This document shows positions 7,236-7,624 of a stretch of DNA of 7,624 bases, piece after piece (position 1 is the first letter of the stretch; every line of letters starts with the position of its first letter). The stretch covers positions 1-7,624 of the forward strand of contig CALODS010000014.1 in the NCBI GenBank assembly GCA_942492225.1, read 5' to 3'. The DNA comes from JAFGTX01 sp942492225 (GTDB lineage: Bacteria; Bacillota; Clostridia; Peptostreptococcales; Acidaminobacteraceae). Below the pieces are notes generated by a model. It was not told the origin of the DNA. It searched no databases and saw nothing but the letters and a program-made list of their open reading frames with translations. Made by a program: the position numbers and the translations under genes.

Positions 7236-7425
7236 GAAGATAGTGGCATTCTATTCAATAAGATTTAGCAATTATGACCTAACTTGAGCGATATGTGTTG
7301 AATCGCGGTTGTTTTGAGTCTCCCAACCAAGTCCGAGGTACTGATGTGCATAATTTTACTCTCGATCTTGCAATCCGCCCTTACGAGACGGATGCCTTGA
7401 TCGATTATAGTTGCTTTTCATGATT

Positions 7426-7502
7426 TGTAACATCAAAACTGTAACTTTGGCATCAAAAACCGGAGGGGCAGATGGCAAACAAACCATTGGATATGCGCTT
7501 TA
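7426..7502 (+). mobile_element. Terminal fragment of an IS21-family element (left end and istA start)
   Basis: Short repeated blocks of the kind found at IS21 ends are present: TGTAAC at 7426 and 7440, and CATCAAAA at 7431 and 7451. They are followed by the strong ribosome site GGAGGGG (7462-7468) and the start of a reading frame that looks like istA. The likeness to IS21 ends is from memory. The element is cut at about 7503 by other sequence, and no other IS21 part is in the window. Confidence 0.5.
7472..7502 (+). pseudogene. istA: istA transposase fragment, first ~10 codons only
   Basis: ATG 7472 begins MANKPLDMR, like the N-terminus of IS21-family IstA proteins. After about ten codons the IstA likeness ends and the frame runs through unrelated sequence, which overlaps the antisense transposase tail, to a stop at 7601. 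The switch coincides with a TGTCAATAG... sequence at 7503 that could be the tip of an inserted IS3-type element. Confidence 0.45.
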
Positions 7503-7624
7503 TGTCAATAGAGATGTCGCTTTTTTTGAAAAAAATTTATTTACTTTTTGTCCGGGTTGAGCACCACTTCCCGGTTAACAATCCATTGCTTTGCTGGTCG
7601 TGAACCCCAGCGTTCAGGATGCAA
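7503..7624 (-). mobile_element. End of a probable IS3-family element, running off the window
   Basis: Starting with TG at 7503, which suits an IS3 end (TG...CA), the sequence holds a short AT-rich stretch and then the tail of a leftward transposase. Its position inside the istA fragment suggests one IS inserted into another. Only one end is visible, so the exact boundary and any target duplication are unproven. Confidence 0.45.
7541..7624 (-). CDS. IS3-type transposase, C-terminal fragment
   Basis: Reading leftward from the window edge, 27 residues end at the stop at 7541-7543: HPERWGSR, then KQWIVNREVVLNPDKK. The pattern [HN]PERW...[RK].W....V.LNP is typical of the last residues of IS3-group OrfB transposases (rve integrase core), just after the catalytic domain. 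The start and the catalytic DDE residues lie outside the window, so the state of the gene cannot be judged. Confidence 0.5.
   Translation of the reverse strand: MHPERWGSRPAKQWIVNREVVLNPDKK

Noticed and set aside
7034..7258. Leftward open frame over the end of the reductase gene, with hydrophobic stretches
   Set aside because: It is antisense to a conserved enzyme; the hydrophobic look comes from reading AT-rich codons backwards.
7265..7417. Leftward open frames in the gap after the reductase
   Set aside because: They are short, with no good start or ribosome site and no family recognised.
1..7624. CRISPR array, tRNA or rRNA genes
   Set aside because: No regularly spaced repeats, tRNA cloverleaf arms with a TTC arm, or rRNA-like stretches were seen.

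Overview
The window is a low-GC accessory region of a bacterial genome. A VCR-like integron attC site (49-120), an internally deleted IS5-family element and nested IS21/IS3-type remnants frame a block of five genes that all read rightward. The attC form, IS types and Shine-Dalgarno sites fit a gammaproteobacterium, perhaps marine and Vibrio- or Shewanella-like; this is inference, and nothing in the window fixes the species. The central genes are visibly more AT-rich than the attC, the IS interiors and the right edge, which suggests the block was acquired separately.

Left part (1-1022). The attC ends in GTTAGGC and would mark the start of a new cassette at base 115. Only 33 bases of that cassette precede a defective IS5-family element (148-983), which has good inverted ends and a 4-bp TAAA target duplication. 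Its transposase has lost the middle of the coding region and changes frame at the join. Without the IS, the first central gene would begin about 68 bases after the cassette boundary, so the IS separates this gene from any integron promoter.

Central part (1023-7235). (1) A TIR-NACHT protein of 812 residues, a bacterial NLR-like putative immune effector. (2) A nucleotidyltransferase-fold protein whose natural start overlaps gene 1 but is out of frame by one base. (3) A radical SAM enzyme with CxxxCxxC, vaguely like spore photoproduct lyase. (4) A calcineurin-like metallophosphoesterase with all its motifs. (5) An aldo-keto reductase with a complete catalytic tetrad, whose natural start is cut off by an A10 tract one base too short. 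Genes 1-3 are tightly packed, with a 23-bp overlap and then a 2-bp gap, and genes 3-4 are 37 bp apart, so they look co-transcribed. Gene 5 follows after about 110 bp.

TIR-NACHT proteins are established anti-phage sensors in which NACHT oligomerisation activates a TIR NADase. I know of no described system that combines one with a nucleotidyltransferase, a radical SAM enzyme, a phosphoesterase and an aldo-keto reductase. Two readings remain open: a multi-gene defence locus making or processing a nucleotide-type small molecule, or a TIR-NACHT gene that happens to sit beside an unrelated small-molecule pathway. Two single-base frame breaks close to gene starts mean that either the locus is decaying, the sequence has indel errors, or the genes rely on slippage.

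Right part (7236-7624). After about 190 bases with no convincing gene comes an IS21-type end with the first codons of istA, interrupted at about 7503 by what looks like the end of an IS3-family element whose transposase tail runs off the window on the minus strand.
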